A stretch of 64,000 nt of DNA from JALYUA01 sp038239305 (GTDB lineage: Bacteria > Acidobacteriota > Thermoanaerobaculia > UBA5066 > Gp7-AA6), in NCBI GenBank assembly GCA_038239305.1, contig JBBSEW010000006.1, positions 1 through 64,000 on the forward strand. The letters are read 5' to 3'. A program made the position numbers and the translations under genes. The notes below the pieces were generated by a model. It did no database searches. It was not told where the DNA came from and saw nothing but the letters and a program-made list of their open reading frames with translations. Shown here one piece after another: positions 53,050 through 60,176 of the stretch. The stretch's first letter is position 1; every line of letters starts with the position of its first letter.

Positions 53050-53277
53050 ATGAAGACACGGTTCAAGCTCGCCCGCATCGCTGCCCTCGGGATTCTGCTC
53101 GCCGCCGCCTCGCCGACCGCTCGCGCCCTGAACAGCGAAACCAACTGCACGATGACTCTCGTGAACTGCTACGACTCCGCGTCGCAGCTCGACGGGTTCA
53201 TCCGCAGGAGCGCCGCGGCGCTCGACTGCAACATCAACTATGTGGCCTGCGTCCGTCACGCGCTGACCAACTGGTGA
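53050..53277 (+). CDS. Small exported four-cysteine peptide, first gene of a coupled operon
   Basis: 75 residues, with a near-perfect AAGGAGGT 7 bases before the ATG. A Sec signal ends near SPTARA. The mature part (about 49 residues) has four cysteines spaced C-x6-C-x19-C-x6-C, with NC and NC in the first half and DC and AC in the second. The symmetry suggests two helices joined by two disulfides, as in helical-hairpin peptides. I recognise no family. It is coupled to an ABC transporter operon and could be a signal, toxin or structural peptide. A leader cleaved by Sec, not by a transporter peptidase, argues against a classical bacteriocin. Confidence 0.75.
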   Translation: MKTRFKLARIAALGILLAAASPTARALNSETNCTMTLVNCYDSASQLDGFIRRSAAALDCNINYVACVRHALTNW

Positions 53278-54221
53278 TGAGCATGCGGGCCTTCGCGGCC
53301 ATCCTCGTCGCCGGTATGGCGGTCGTCGAGCCGCGGGCGTCCGAGCGTTCCTGTGCCGGCCGTACCGGATTCGCCTCCGGTACGGTCGGCGAGGTCGCGG
53401 GACGACTTCGGGATAGAGGCTCGCTCTATCTCCTGGAAGACTCTCCACGGCCGAGCGTGCTCGTTTTTCCGGCGTCGTGCGCGGAGCCTCGCCGGATCCC
53501 TCTCCGGTCGGAAAGCCGATTTCCCTCGGGAGGGCTCGCCCGAGCGTCGGACGGATCCCTCTGCGCTCTTTCCGGAGACAACCGGCGCATCGAATGTTTC
53601 GACGAATCCAGCGGCCGGAGGGTTCGCCAGTCCGAGCTGGATGTCCGTGCGCAGAGCGTATGGACGATTCGCGACCTGCTCATGTACGCGCGGTTCGAGC
53701 AGCAGGCCGGCCGTCCGCTGCTGTTTCGCGAGAGTGGGAACGGATTCGAACCGGACCGCGCGTTCATGTCCCGCCCTCCCGTTCCGCGGCCGGATTTTCC
53801 CTTTCGAGCGCCGGGCCCGGAAGCGGCCGGGATGGTCGAGAACCTCGTCCAGTGCGGTCTCGGTACGTCGGAATCCGTTCCCTGCTGGAGGATGCTCACC
53901 GGAGAGCTCCGATTCGTCGGTCCGCCCGGAGGAGGCGCGGAAATCCCGATGCCGGATGTTCCCGGCCGCGCGCGCGCGTTTCCGCTCCGCGACGCCCTTC
54001 AGACGCCGTCCGGAGTTCTCTGGCTCCTCGTCAACGACCCCCCCGAGAACAGAGATCAACCCGCAGGACTCGGAAGAAAACTCGTGCGGATGCAGAAGGG
54101 TCAGATGCGCGTCGCGCCGCTCGAGCCGCCGGCGCGCATGCTTCTCGATGGTGACGATACCGGCGTGCTTCTCCTGTTCCGCGACGGCTCGGCGGCCCGA
54201 CGCGAGGCGGGAAACCCGTGA
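53277..54221 (+). CDS. Exported protein of unknown function, operon gene 2
   Basis: About 314 residues from the ATG at 53277, whose A is the last base of the peptide gene's stop (TGATG). A GTG at 53274 is also possible. A signal peptide (AFAAILVAGMAVVEPRAS) precedes a strand-rich protein with repeated short blocks such as GSLYLLEDSPRPSVLVF, DGSLCALSGDNRRIECF and GVLWLLVNDPP, spaced like propeller blades. I do not recognise a family. The cysteines (SC, SLC, IEC, QCG, PCW) may form disulfides. Coupling to the peptide and ABC genes suggests a shared extracytoplasmic role. Confidence 0.6.
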   Translation: MSMRAFAAILVAGMAVVEPRASERSCAGRTGFASGTVGEVAGRLRDRGSLYLLEDSPRPSVLVFPASCAEPRRIPLRSESRFPSGGLARASDGSLCALSGDNRRIECFDESSGRRVRQSELDVRAQSVWTIRDLLMYARFEQQAGRPLLFRESGNGFEPDRAFMSRPPVPRPDFPFRAPGPEAAGMVENLVQCGLGTSESVPCWRMLTGELRFVGPPGGGAEIPMPDVPGRARAFPLRDALQTPSGVLWLLVNDPPENRDQPAGLGRKLVRMQKGQMRVAPLEPPARMLLDGDDTGVLLLFRDGSAARREAGNP

Positions 54222-54904
54222 GCTTCTGGTCGGCGGTCCGCTACGTCCACGCCGCGACCCCCGTCCGGATGTACTTCCGGATCGCGATGGTCGCGCTCGT
54301 CGGTCTCGAGGTCTGGCTGGCGGCGCATGGAACCGCATCCGACACATCGCTCGTGATGCTCCTCGTGATCCAGATGTTCGCGGTCTCGACGGGATTCCGC
54401 GGCCATGCATGCCGGGGTTACTACGACGCCCTGCTCACCCGATTCCCGAGATGGAAGCTGGCTCTCGCCCATGGAACGGCGGCGGCGGGTCCCGGGGCGC
54501 TCGCCTGGATCGGGATCGCGGCGACTCAGGTCGCCAGTGCCCGGAGCGTGCACGTTCCGGCTCTCTCCGCCGCGGCACTGACGGCCTTTGCCCTCGTGTC
54601 CTTCGTCGCGTGGTCGGTCTCGATACCGCTCGGACCTCTCACGGGCGGCAGCCTCTGGCTCGGTTCCGCCGTCGCCGCGGTCGCGTACGGCGGAGCGATG
54701 AGGCTCGCCGGCCTGACTCAAGCCGGGGCCGCGACACCCGCGACGCGGTTTGCCGTCATGATGACGTTCCCGCCCTTTCTCGTGGGCTCCTCCATGGAAG
54801 GCCCGATGCTCGCCGCGCTCCTCGGAGTGGGTTTGCTGTTCCTCCTGGGGGCGTCCGGGTATATCTCCGCGGCTTCGTTTCCTCTGCGAGAGGAGGCCTC
54901 ATGA
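54218..54904 (+). CDS. Multi-spanning membrane protein, ABC permease-like, operon gene 3
   Basis: 228 residues from a GTG that overlaps the previous stop (GTGA). Six hydrophobic segments are visible (IAMVALVGLEVWLAAHG, SLVMLLVIQMFAVSTGF, AALTAFALVSFVAWSVSIPL, MLAALLGVGLLFLLGASGYI). There is no recognised permease motif. Its place directly before an ABC ATPase, with which it overlaps (ATGA), makes it the likely membrane subunit. It is smaller than usual ABC-2 permeases. Confidence 0.65.
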   Translation: MSFWSAVRYVHAATPVRMYFRIAMVALVGLEVWLAAHGTASDTSLVMLLVIQMFAVSTGFRGHACRGYYDALLTRFPRWKLALAHGTAAAGPGALAWIGIAATQVASARSVHVPALSAAALTAFALVSFVAWSVSIPLGPLTGGSLWLGSAVAAVAYGGAMRLAGLTQAGAATPATRFAVMMTFPPFLVGSSMEGPMLAALLGVGLLFLLGASGYISAASFPLREEAS

Positions 54905-55572
54905 GGCTCGTTCCGATTCTCGCCGCCGCCGGAATTCGAAAGAGCTACAGGGGCCGCCCGATTCTTCAAGGCGCAGACATCGCTCTCACGGAAGGAGCCG
55001 TCGTCGGTCTCATCGGCCGCAATGGCGCCGGCAAGACGACGCTCCTGCGAATCCTCTGCGGAATGGTGCGAAGCGACGAAGGCGAGATCCGCCTCAATGG
55101 ATCCACGGTCCCGCCGATCGGAGCCCGGCCTGGTCTCGTCCAGTTTGGCGGCGGGCACACGATCCCTCCCGGGGTCTCGGCTCGCGCGTGGGGGCTCCTC
55201 GTTTCGCAGGGCGCCTGGCGCTCCGCCGAAACGCGCCCGGTGCGCGACCTCTCGCGCGGAACCCGGCAGATGATCGGACTTCGCGCGACGCTCGCGACGC
55301 GGGGCGCCGGGGTCATCGTCCTCGACGAGCCCTGGGAGGGGCTCGACCCGGACGGGGCGCGATGGCTGAACGTCGAGCTGACGCGCAAGGCCGCCTCAGG
55401 AGCCGCGATCCTCGTCTCCTCCCACCGCCTCGACGACCTCGCCCGCGCGTCGCATCGATACGCCTTCCTCGCGGACGGAACGATCCGGGACCGTACGCGG
55501 GAGGAGGGAGCGCCACGGATCGGCGGCGACGACCTCCTGCGCGAGTACGACCGCCTGAATCGCAAGCCGTGA
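54901..55572 (+). CDS. ABC transporter ATPase with degenerate signature, operon gene 4
   Basis: 223 residues, with GAGAGGAGG before the ATG. Walker A is intact (GRNGAGKTTLLRILCG), Walker B is VIVLDEPWEGLD, and the switch His is in VSSHRLDD. The signature reads LSRGTRQMI, not LSGGQ. It is short and has no C-terminal extension. It should drive the membrane protein just upstream; the degenerate signature may reduce ATP hydrolysis or reflect a non-canonical transporter such as CcmA-like systems. Confidence 0.85.
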   Translation: MRLVPILAAAGIRKSYRGRPILQGADIALTEGAVVGLIGRNGAGKTTLLRILCGMVRSDEGEIRLNGSTVPPIGARPGLVQFGGGHTIPPGVSARAWGLLVSQGAWRSAETRPVRDLSRGTRQMIGLRATLATRGAGVIVLDEPWEGLDPDGARWLNVELTRKAASGAAILVSSHRLDDLARASHRYAFLADGTIRDRTREEGAPRIGGDDLLREYDRLNRKP

Positions 55573-57467
55573 GAGACTTTTTTCGCCCCCGCGCCGCCGG
55601 CTTTCCCGGCCTTCTGCTTCTCATCGTGCGGATCATGGTCCCTTCCGAAATCGAGCCGGCGAATACCCGGAGCGCCTTTCCCCCGCTGCCGTTCGAGTTC
55701 GCTCTCGCGGAAGAGGACGCGGCGCGATTTCGATCGGCGGGCGAGGACACTTCGCGATCGGATTCGTTCGGCACATCGCCGCGCGGCGGCCCGACTTCGA
55801 ATCTGAAATGGAGCCCCGCCCGCCCCGGCGAGCGGATCGACCTCTTCCAGGAACGCGCCGGGCGGAGCGGCTGGCCCCGGTGGAAATGGGTCGGTGCCCG
55901 GAACACGAGCGACGGCCAGGCATCCCTCACGGGGAGGGAAGGAGCGGCGACCCTCGCGGTCTGGCGCCAGCCCGGGACACCGGGTTACGAGATCGGCGCG
56001 CCGTTTCGCTGGCCGGACGCACCTCGAGAAATCCATCTCACCCGAAGGGCCGGACGAACGCTCCTCGGCGACGACGCGACCGCGGTGGCCCTCGGAACCC
56101 CGCGCTGGATCACCGGTGATGCGCCGCAGGACGATCCTCTCTGTGAGACGGACGGAACGCGCCGGTGGCAGTGCGTCTCCCTCACCCCCGGGCCCGGCGC
56201 AATCGTCTTCTGCGGGCCGCGCGGAGAGCGGCGCTCCGCCGGTGTCGACTCGTCGCGAACAGGCTCCCTCTCGCTCGAGGCGACTGACTGGGCGGCGCCG
56301 ATCGCCATCGAAGGGTCTCCGGACGGATCCGTTCGAGAGAGCGAGTCGATCTCTTTTTGGATCTCAGCGCCCGCCGGCGGCAATGGCCAGATCCGCGACA
56401 CAGCGGCGGCCAGAGCCGTTCCGATCGAAGGACGTCTCTACTGGATCACGGGGCCCGCGGGACCCGAGACCCGACTCGTGGCGCGAAGCTCCGCGGCGCG
56501 GGCGGGCTCGCTCGAGACCTCCCAGATCGAGGCGGCCCCTTGCGGACTTCCCCTCGCGATGTCGCTCGCGGAAACCGGAACCCTTCGCGGGCACGTCATC
56601 GGAACGTCCGGGAACGCTCTCGCGCGGGCATCCGTGCTCCTCCTCGAACGGCGCGAGGTCGCGAACAGGGCCGATCCCGGCAGTCCCCTTCCGCGCGCCC
56701 TCTCCGCCTCGACGCTCTCGGACGAAGAGGGGGCTTGGTCCTTCGACGGGGTCGAAAGGAATTCCCTGGTGGTGCGAGCCTGCCACGCCGCGGCCGGCTG
56801 TGCGGAGAAGGACGCCCGCCCCGGCGGCGAGGACGTCGAGATCGTGCTTTCTCCGCGGTGGCGCTTCACCGGACGGGTCGTCTCGAGCTCGGGATCTCCC
56901 CTGGCGCAGGCCCACCTCCGACTCCTGCCGACGCTCGATCATTACGCCGGCGCGCGAGACCGTCTGCTGACCCTTCCGCCCGAAACGGACGTGGAGTCCG
57001 ACTCGCAAGGCCGGTTCGAGATCGCCGCGGCCGTTCCCGGGTCGTATTACCTGGAAGCGCGCGCGCTTCGTGTCGGAACGGCCCGGCGTCCCCTGGACGT
57101 CTCGGAGTTTTCTCCCGCGCTCACGGAGCTGGGCGATCTCTCCCTCGCCGGAGCCGTGGAGCTCGTCGCCGTGGTTTCGGGATCCGGTTGCTCCGGGGGC
57201 TCGCTGGCTCTCGCCGGGCCCGTTGGCGCGACCAGCATGCCCGCAATGCGCGACTTTCCTCTCGACTCCCGAGGGGCAGCGCACGTCGAGCTTCCCGAAG
57301 GAGGAAGCTGGCTCATGTGGGCTCACTGCCCCGACGGCCGGCGCGACGTCGAGCCCAACGTGCTCACCCACGTCGAGGATCTCGAGGGAATCGAGGTTCG
57401 CCTGACGCTTCACGAACGCGGATCCCCCCCGGCCGAGGACACCCCCCCGACCCAGCCGCCGCGCTGA
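55569..57467 (+). CDS. Large exported protein with carboxypeptidase-regulatory-like modules, operon gene 5
   Basis: 632 residues from a GTG overlapping the ATPase stop (GTGA). A hydrophobic segment (GFPGLLLLIVRIMVP) near the N-terminus is a signal or anchor. The middle is a strand-rich domain with Trp and Gly. From about residue 335 there are beta-sandwich modules like carboxypeptidase regulatory domains (GTLRGHVIGTSGNALARASV, DEEGAWSFDGV, FTGRVVSSSGSPLAQAHL, DSQGRFEIAAAVPGSYYLE). It ends in a Pro/Thr tail. I assign no catalytic function. It may bind or display a product exported by the operon. Confidence 0.65.
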   Translation: MRDFFRPRAAGFPGLLLLIVRIMVPSEIEPANTRSAFPPLPFEFALAEEDAARFRSAGEDTSRSDSFGTSPRGGPTSNLKWSPARPGERIDLFQERAGRSGWPRWKWVGARNTSDGQASLTGREGAATLAVWRQPGTPGYEIGAPFRWPDAPREIHLTRRAGRTLLGDDATAVALGTPRWITGDAPQDDPLCETDGTRRWQCVSLTPGPGAIVFCGPRGERRSAGVDSSRTGSLSLEATDWAAPIAIEGSPDGSVRESESISFWISAPAGGNGQIRDTAAARAVPIEGRLYWITGPAGPETRLVARSSAARAGSLETSQIEAAPCGLPLAMSLAETGTLRGHVIGTSGNALARASVLLLERREVANRADPGSPLPRALSASTLSDEEGAWSFDGVERNSLVVRACHAAAGCAEKDARPGGEDVEIVLSPRWRFTGRVVSSSGSPLAQAHLRLLPTLDHYAGARDRLLTLPPETDVESDSQGRFEIAAAVPGSYYLEARALRVGTARRPLDVSEFSPALTELGDLSLAGAVELVAVVSGSGCSGGSLALAGPVGATSMPAMRDFPLDSRGAAHVELPEGGSWLMWAHCPDGRRDVEPNVLTHVEDLEGIEVRLTLHERGSPPAEDTPPTQPPR

Positions 57468-57557
57468 CCCGGACACCCGCCGACACCGGAGGCGCCGGAA
57501 ATGATCCGGAACGTGCGCCCCGGTGTATTCCCTTCAGAGGCGGCGAAAGGAGGCGGC

Positions 57558-58556
57558 ATGCGAGACAAGCCGGGGGACGTCGATCGAAGGAGCTTTTTCC
57601 GCATCGCGGGAGCGTCGCTCGGATTCGGAACTCTGTATCGGTTCGCGCCAGGCCTGGCGGCGGGCCCGGAAGGCCGGGCGGTCGCGGCGCGGCTCGCCCG
57701 CAAGAACGGCGAAGCGCCCGGCTCTTTCTCCTTCGTCCAATTGTCGGACGCGCACGTCGGCTCCGAGGGGCCGAACAACCCCTTCGGGACGAGGGCTTTC
57801 GAAGAGGCCGTCGACCGGATCAACGGTCTCGCGGAACGCCCCGAGATGGCGCTCTTCACGGGCGATCTGACGCACGACAGCGAGAACCCCGGTGAGCACG
57901 CCGATCGGATGAACCGTTTCCGGAAAATCGCAAGCCGGCTTCGCGTTCCCCTCGTCCGGTGCGTGCCCGGTGAGCACGACGCCGGCCTCGACGGAGGCGC
58001 CCTGTTTCGAGACGCGTTCGGACCGACGTACTACTCGTTCGATCATCGGGGCGTCCACTTCGTCGCGCTCGACAATGTCTCCCGAGGCAAGCCGATCGTC
58101 GGAACGGAACAGCTGGCCTGGCTCGCCCAGGACCTGGCGCGATTCCCCGCCACTGCCCCGATCGTCGTCTTCACTCACCGGCCGCTCTTCGACCTCCGGC
58201 CCGACTGGGAATGGTTCACCGGCGACGGCGATGCCGTCATGCGGGCCCTCGCGCCTTTCGAGAACGTCACGGTGCTGTACGGCCATATCCACCGGGAGGA
58301 CCTGCACACCATCGGGAAGACTCCGCACTACGCGGCCCGATCCCTCTCGTGGGCGTTTCCGGATCCTGCGGCCGGCGTTCCGAAGAAGGCTCTCCCCTTC
58401 GATGCCGAGCGTCCGTTCCGGAACCTCGGCCCCCGCCTCCTGCGAAAAGGTCCGGGCTCGTCCCGGCCCACGGTGGAGGAGGTGGAGCTCTCGCTGAAGG
58501 AGACCGCGGGAACGAACGGAGTTCAGCAGCTTCTGAAAGGAGGGCTCGAAGAATGA
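57558..58556 (+). CDS. Tat-exported metallophosphoesterase
   Basis: 332 residues from an ATG with AAAGGAGG upstream. The twin-arginine signal is DRRSFFRIAGASLGFG. The calcineurin-like motifs are DAHVG, FTGDLTHD, PGEHDAG (family usually GNHD), VFTHRP and LYGHIHRED. The Asn-to-Glu change in the third motif also occurs in some related families, so activity is likely retained. It overlaps the cupredoxin gene (ATGA). The substrate is unknown. Confidence 0.85.
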   Translation: MRDKPGDVDRRSFFRIAGASLGFGTLYRFAPGLAAGPEGRAVAARLARKNGEAPGSFSFVQLSDAHVGSEGPNNPFGTRAFEEAVDRINGLAERPEMALFTGDLTHDSENPGEHADRMNRFRKIASRLRVPLVRCVPGEHDAGLDGGALFRDAFGPTYYSFDHRGVHFVALDNVSRGKPIVGTEQLAWLAQDLARFPATAPIVVFTHRPLFDLRPDWEWFTGDGDAVMRALAPFENVTVLYGHIHREDLHTIGKTPHYAARSLSWAFPDPAAGVPKKALPFDAERPFRNLGPRLLRKGPGSSRPTVEEVELSLKETAGTNGVQQLLKGGLEE

Positions 58557-58915
58557 AACGCAAATGGACCTTGGCGCTCGCGCTGACCCTGAGCCTCGCC
58601 GCCGCGCTGCTTTCCCGGGGCGCCGCTTCGGGAGCCGACGCACCCCGGACGATCGCGATCGTCGCGCACCGCTTCGAGTTTTCCCCGAGCACACTCACGC
58701 TCGAGCGCGGGGAAACCGTCAAGCTCGTTCTGACCTCGCAGGATGTTCACCACGGTTTCCTGCAGAAGGATCTCAAGATCGACGCCGACATCGCGCCGGG
58801 CGAACCCACGGAAATCCTCGTCACGCCGGACCGATCGGGCACGTTCACCGTCATCTGCGATCACTTCTGCGGCGCGGGTCACGGCGGCATGAAACTGACC
58901 GTCGTCGTTCCGTAA
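58553..58915 (+). CDS. CuA-type exported cupredoxin
   Basis: 120 residues with a signal peptide (ALALTLSLAAALLSRGA). The mature domain is a cupredoxin with an upstream His (SQDVHHGFL) and the ligand loop CDHFCGAGHGGM. This C-x3-C-x3-H-x2-M pattern matches the binuclear CuA site of cytochrome oxidase subunit II. No oxidase genes are adjacent. It may be a stand-alone electron carrier or copper protein. It is translationally coupled to the metallophosphoesterase. Confidence 0.85.
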   Translation: MKRKWTLALALTLSLAAALLSRGAASGADAPRTIAIVAHRFEFSPSTLTLERGETVKLVLTSQDVHHGFLQKDLKIDADIAPGEPTEILVTPDRSGTFTVICDHFCGAGHGGMKLTVVVP

Positions 58916-58978
58916 AGACGAGACGTGACGGATCGCCAACGAGCGGAGCCGGAACCGTCTAATATCCGACGGCATCGG

Positions 58979-60016
58979 ATGACGGAAGGGCCTTCGACGC
59001 GGGAGAACGCGACGGACGAGGCGCTCCTGGCCGGCCTCGCGGCCGGGCGGCAGGAGTCGATGGGACCTCTCTACGCGCGCTACGCCCCGCTCGTGTCCGG
59101 CATCGCCCGGCACAGCCTCGATCGCGGCGCCGCGGAAGAGATCGTTCAGGACGTCTTCCTCGCCGTCTGGCGAAGCGCGCGGACCTTCGATCCCCGCCGG
59201 GGGCCCGTCCGTCCCTGGCTTCTTCGGATCACGCATACGCGCATCGCCAACGAGCTGCGGAGGCGGAGCCGCCGGCCCGTGGCGACGGATGCTCCCCCCG
59301 AAGGGGCGCTGGAAGCACTGGAGTCGTTGCCCGATTCCGAAACCGAGCCGCCCGAGAAGCTCTGGCGCGCGTACCGGGGCGAAGTCATCCGCTCCGCCCT
59401 GGCCGAGCTGCCGCCGCGCCAGCGTCAGGCCCTGGGGCTGTCATTTTTCGACGACCTCTCGCACCCGGAAATCGCGTCGCTCCTCGACGTGCCGCTCGGA
59501 ACCGCCAAGTCGCGTATCCGTGTGGGCCTCGATCGCCTCCGGTCACGGCTCGGGCCTCTCTCCGCAGCTCTCCTGGTGCTCGTCGCGGCCATCTGGCTCG
59601 CGGTGCGGGGCGCGTCGGACCGGGGAGGACTGGCCCGCGACGAGCGCGCGCTTGCGATGCTCACTTCGAGCGATTCCACGGCCATCCGTCTGACTCCCAT
59701 CGCCGCCACGATGCCCCCGGAATCTCATGCGACGTGGCGAACCCGTCCGGGCAGCCCGATCGCGGTCGTCACCTTCTCCCACTTCCCGGCGGCTCCAGAT
59801 GGCCGCACGTATCGCATCTGGATGAGGCAGGGCGGGACGTGGTCGCTGGTGGGATCCGCGCGCCCGGACTCGGAGGGAAGAGCTCGCATCCTCGCCGAGG
59901 GAGCGAAACTCGCGTCGCCCCCGGAAGAGCTCGAAGTCACGCTCGAGGAGGAAGTCAGCACGGGTCGCTTTCCTTCCGGACCCCCGCTCGTCGGTGCATC
60001 GATCCCGCGTCACTGA
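58979..60016 (+). CDS. ECF sigma factor fused to a membrane helix and RskA-like domain
   Basis: 345 residues from the ATG at 58979; a GTG at 58925 is possible. Residues about 29-97 are sigma region 2 (AAEEIVQDVFLAVWRSARTF, RPWLLRITHTRIANELRRR). Residues about 137-191 are region 4 (LPPRQRQALGLSFFDDLSHP, VPLGTAKSRIRVGLDRLRS). A membrane helix spans about 193-209 (PLSAALLVLVAAIWLAV). Residues about 235-345 resemble the extracytoplasmic C-terminal domain of anti-sigma-K factors (YRIWMRQGGTWSLVG, LEVTLEEEVSTGRFPSGPP). The protein joins regulator and sensor with no zinc-finger anti-sigma domain. It could be membrane-tethered until cleaved (inference). Confidence 0.82.
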   Translation: MTEGPSTRENATDEALLAGLAAGRQESMGPLYARYAPLVSGIARHSLDRGAAEEIVQDVFLAVWRSARTFDPRRGPVRPWLLRITHTRIANELRRRSRRPVATDAPPEGALEALESLPDSETEPPEKLWRAYRGEVIRSALAELPPRQRQALGLSFFDDLSHPEIASLLDVPLGTAKSRIRVGLDRLRSRLGPLSAALLVLVAAIWLAVRGASDRGGLARDERALAMLTSSDSTAIRLTPIAATMPPESHATWRTRPGSPIAVVTFSHFPAAPDGRTYRIWMRQGGTWSLVGSARPDSEGRARILAEGAKLASPPEELEVTLEEEVSTGRFPSGPPLVGASIPRH

Positions 60017-60176
60017 AGCCGAACGCCAGACATACCGCCGAACCCCGTCTTCCGGAAAACGGTGGCACGCTGGCGGGAAGAAACGCCGCCCTCGTTTCTC
60101 GTGTCCCGGTTCGTCCCTTAGAATGCAGCCCGCGAGCGGGGCGGACTCCGATCGCTTGTTGTCAGGAGCCATTCCC

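Noticed and set aside
53050..53277. Classical double-glycine bacteriocin precursor.
   Set aside because: The leader is a normal Sec signal without a GG cleavage site, and the ABC ATPase has no peptidase domain.
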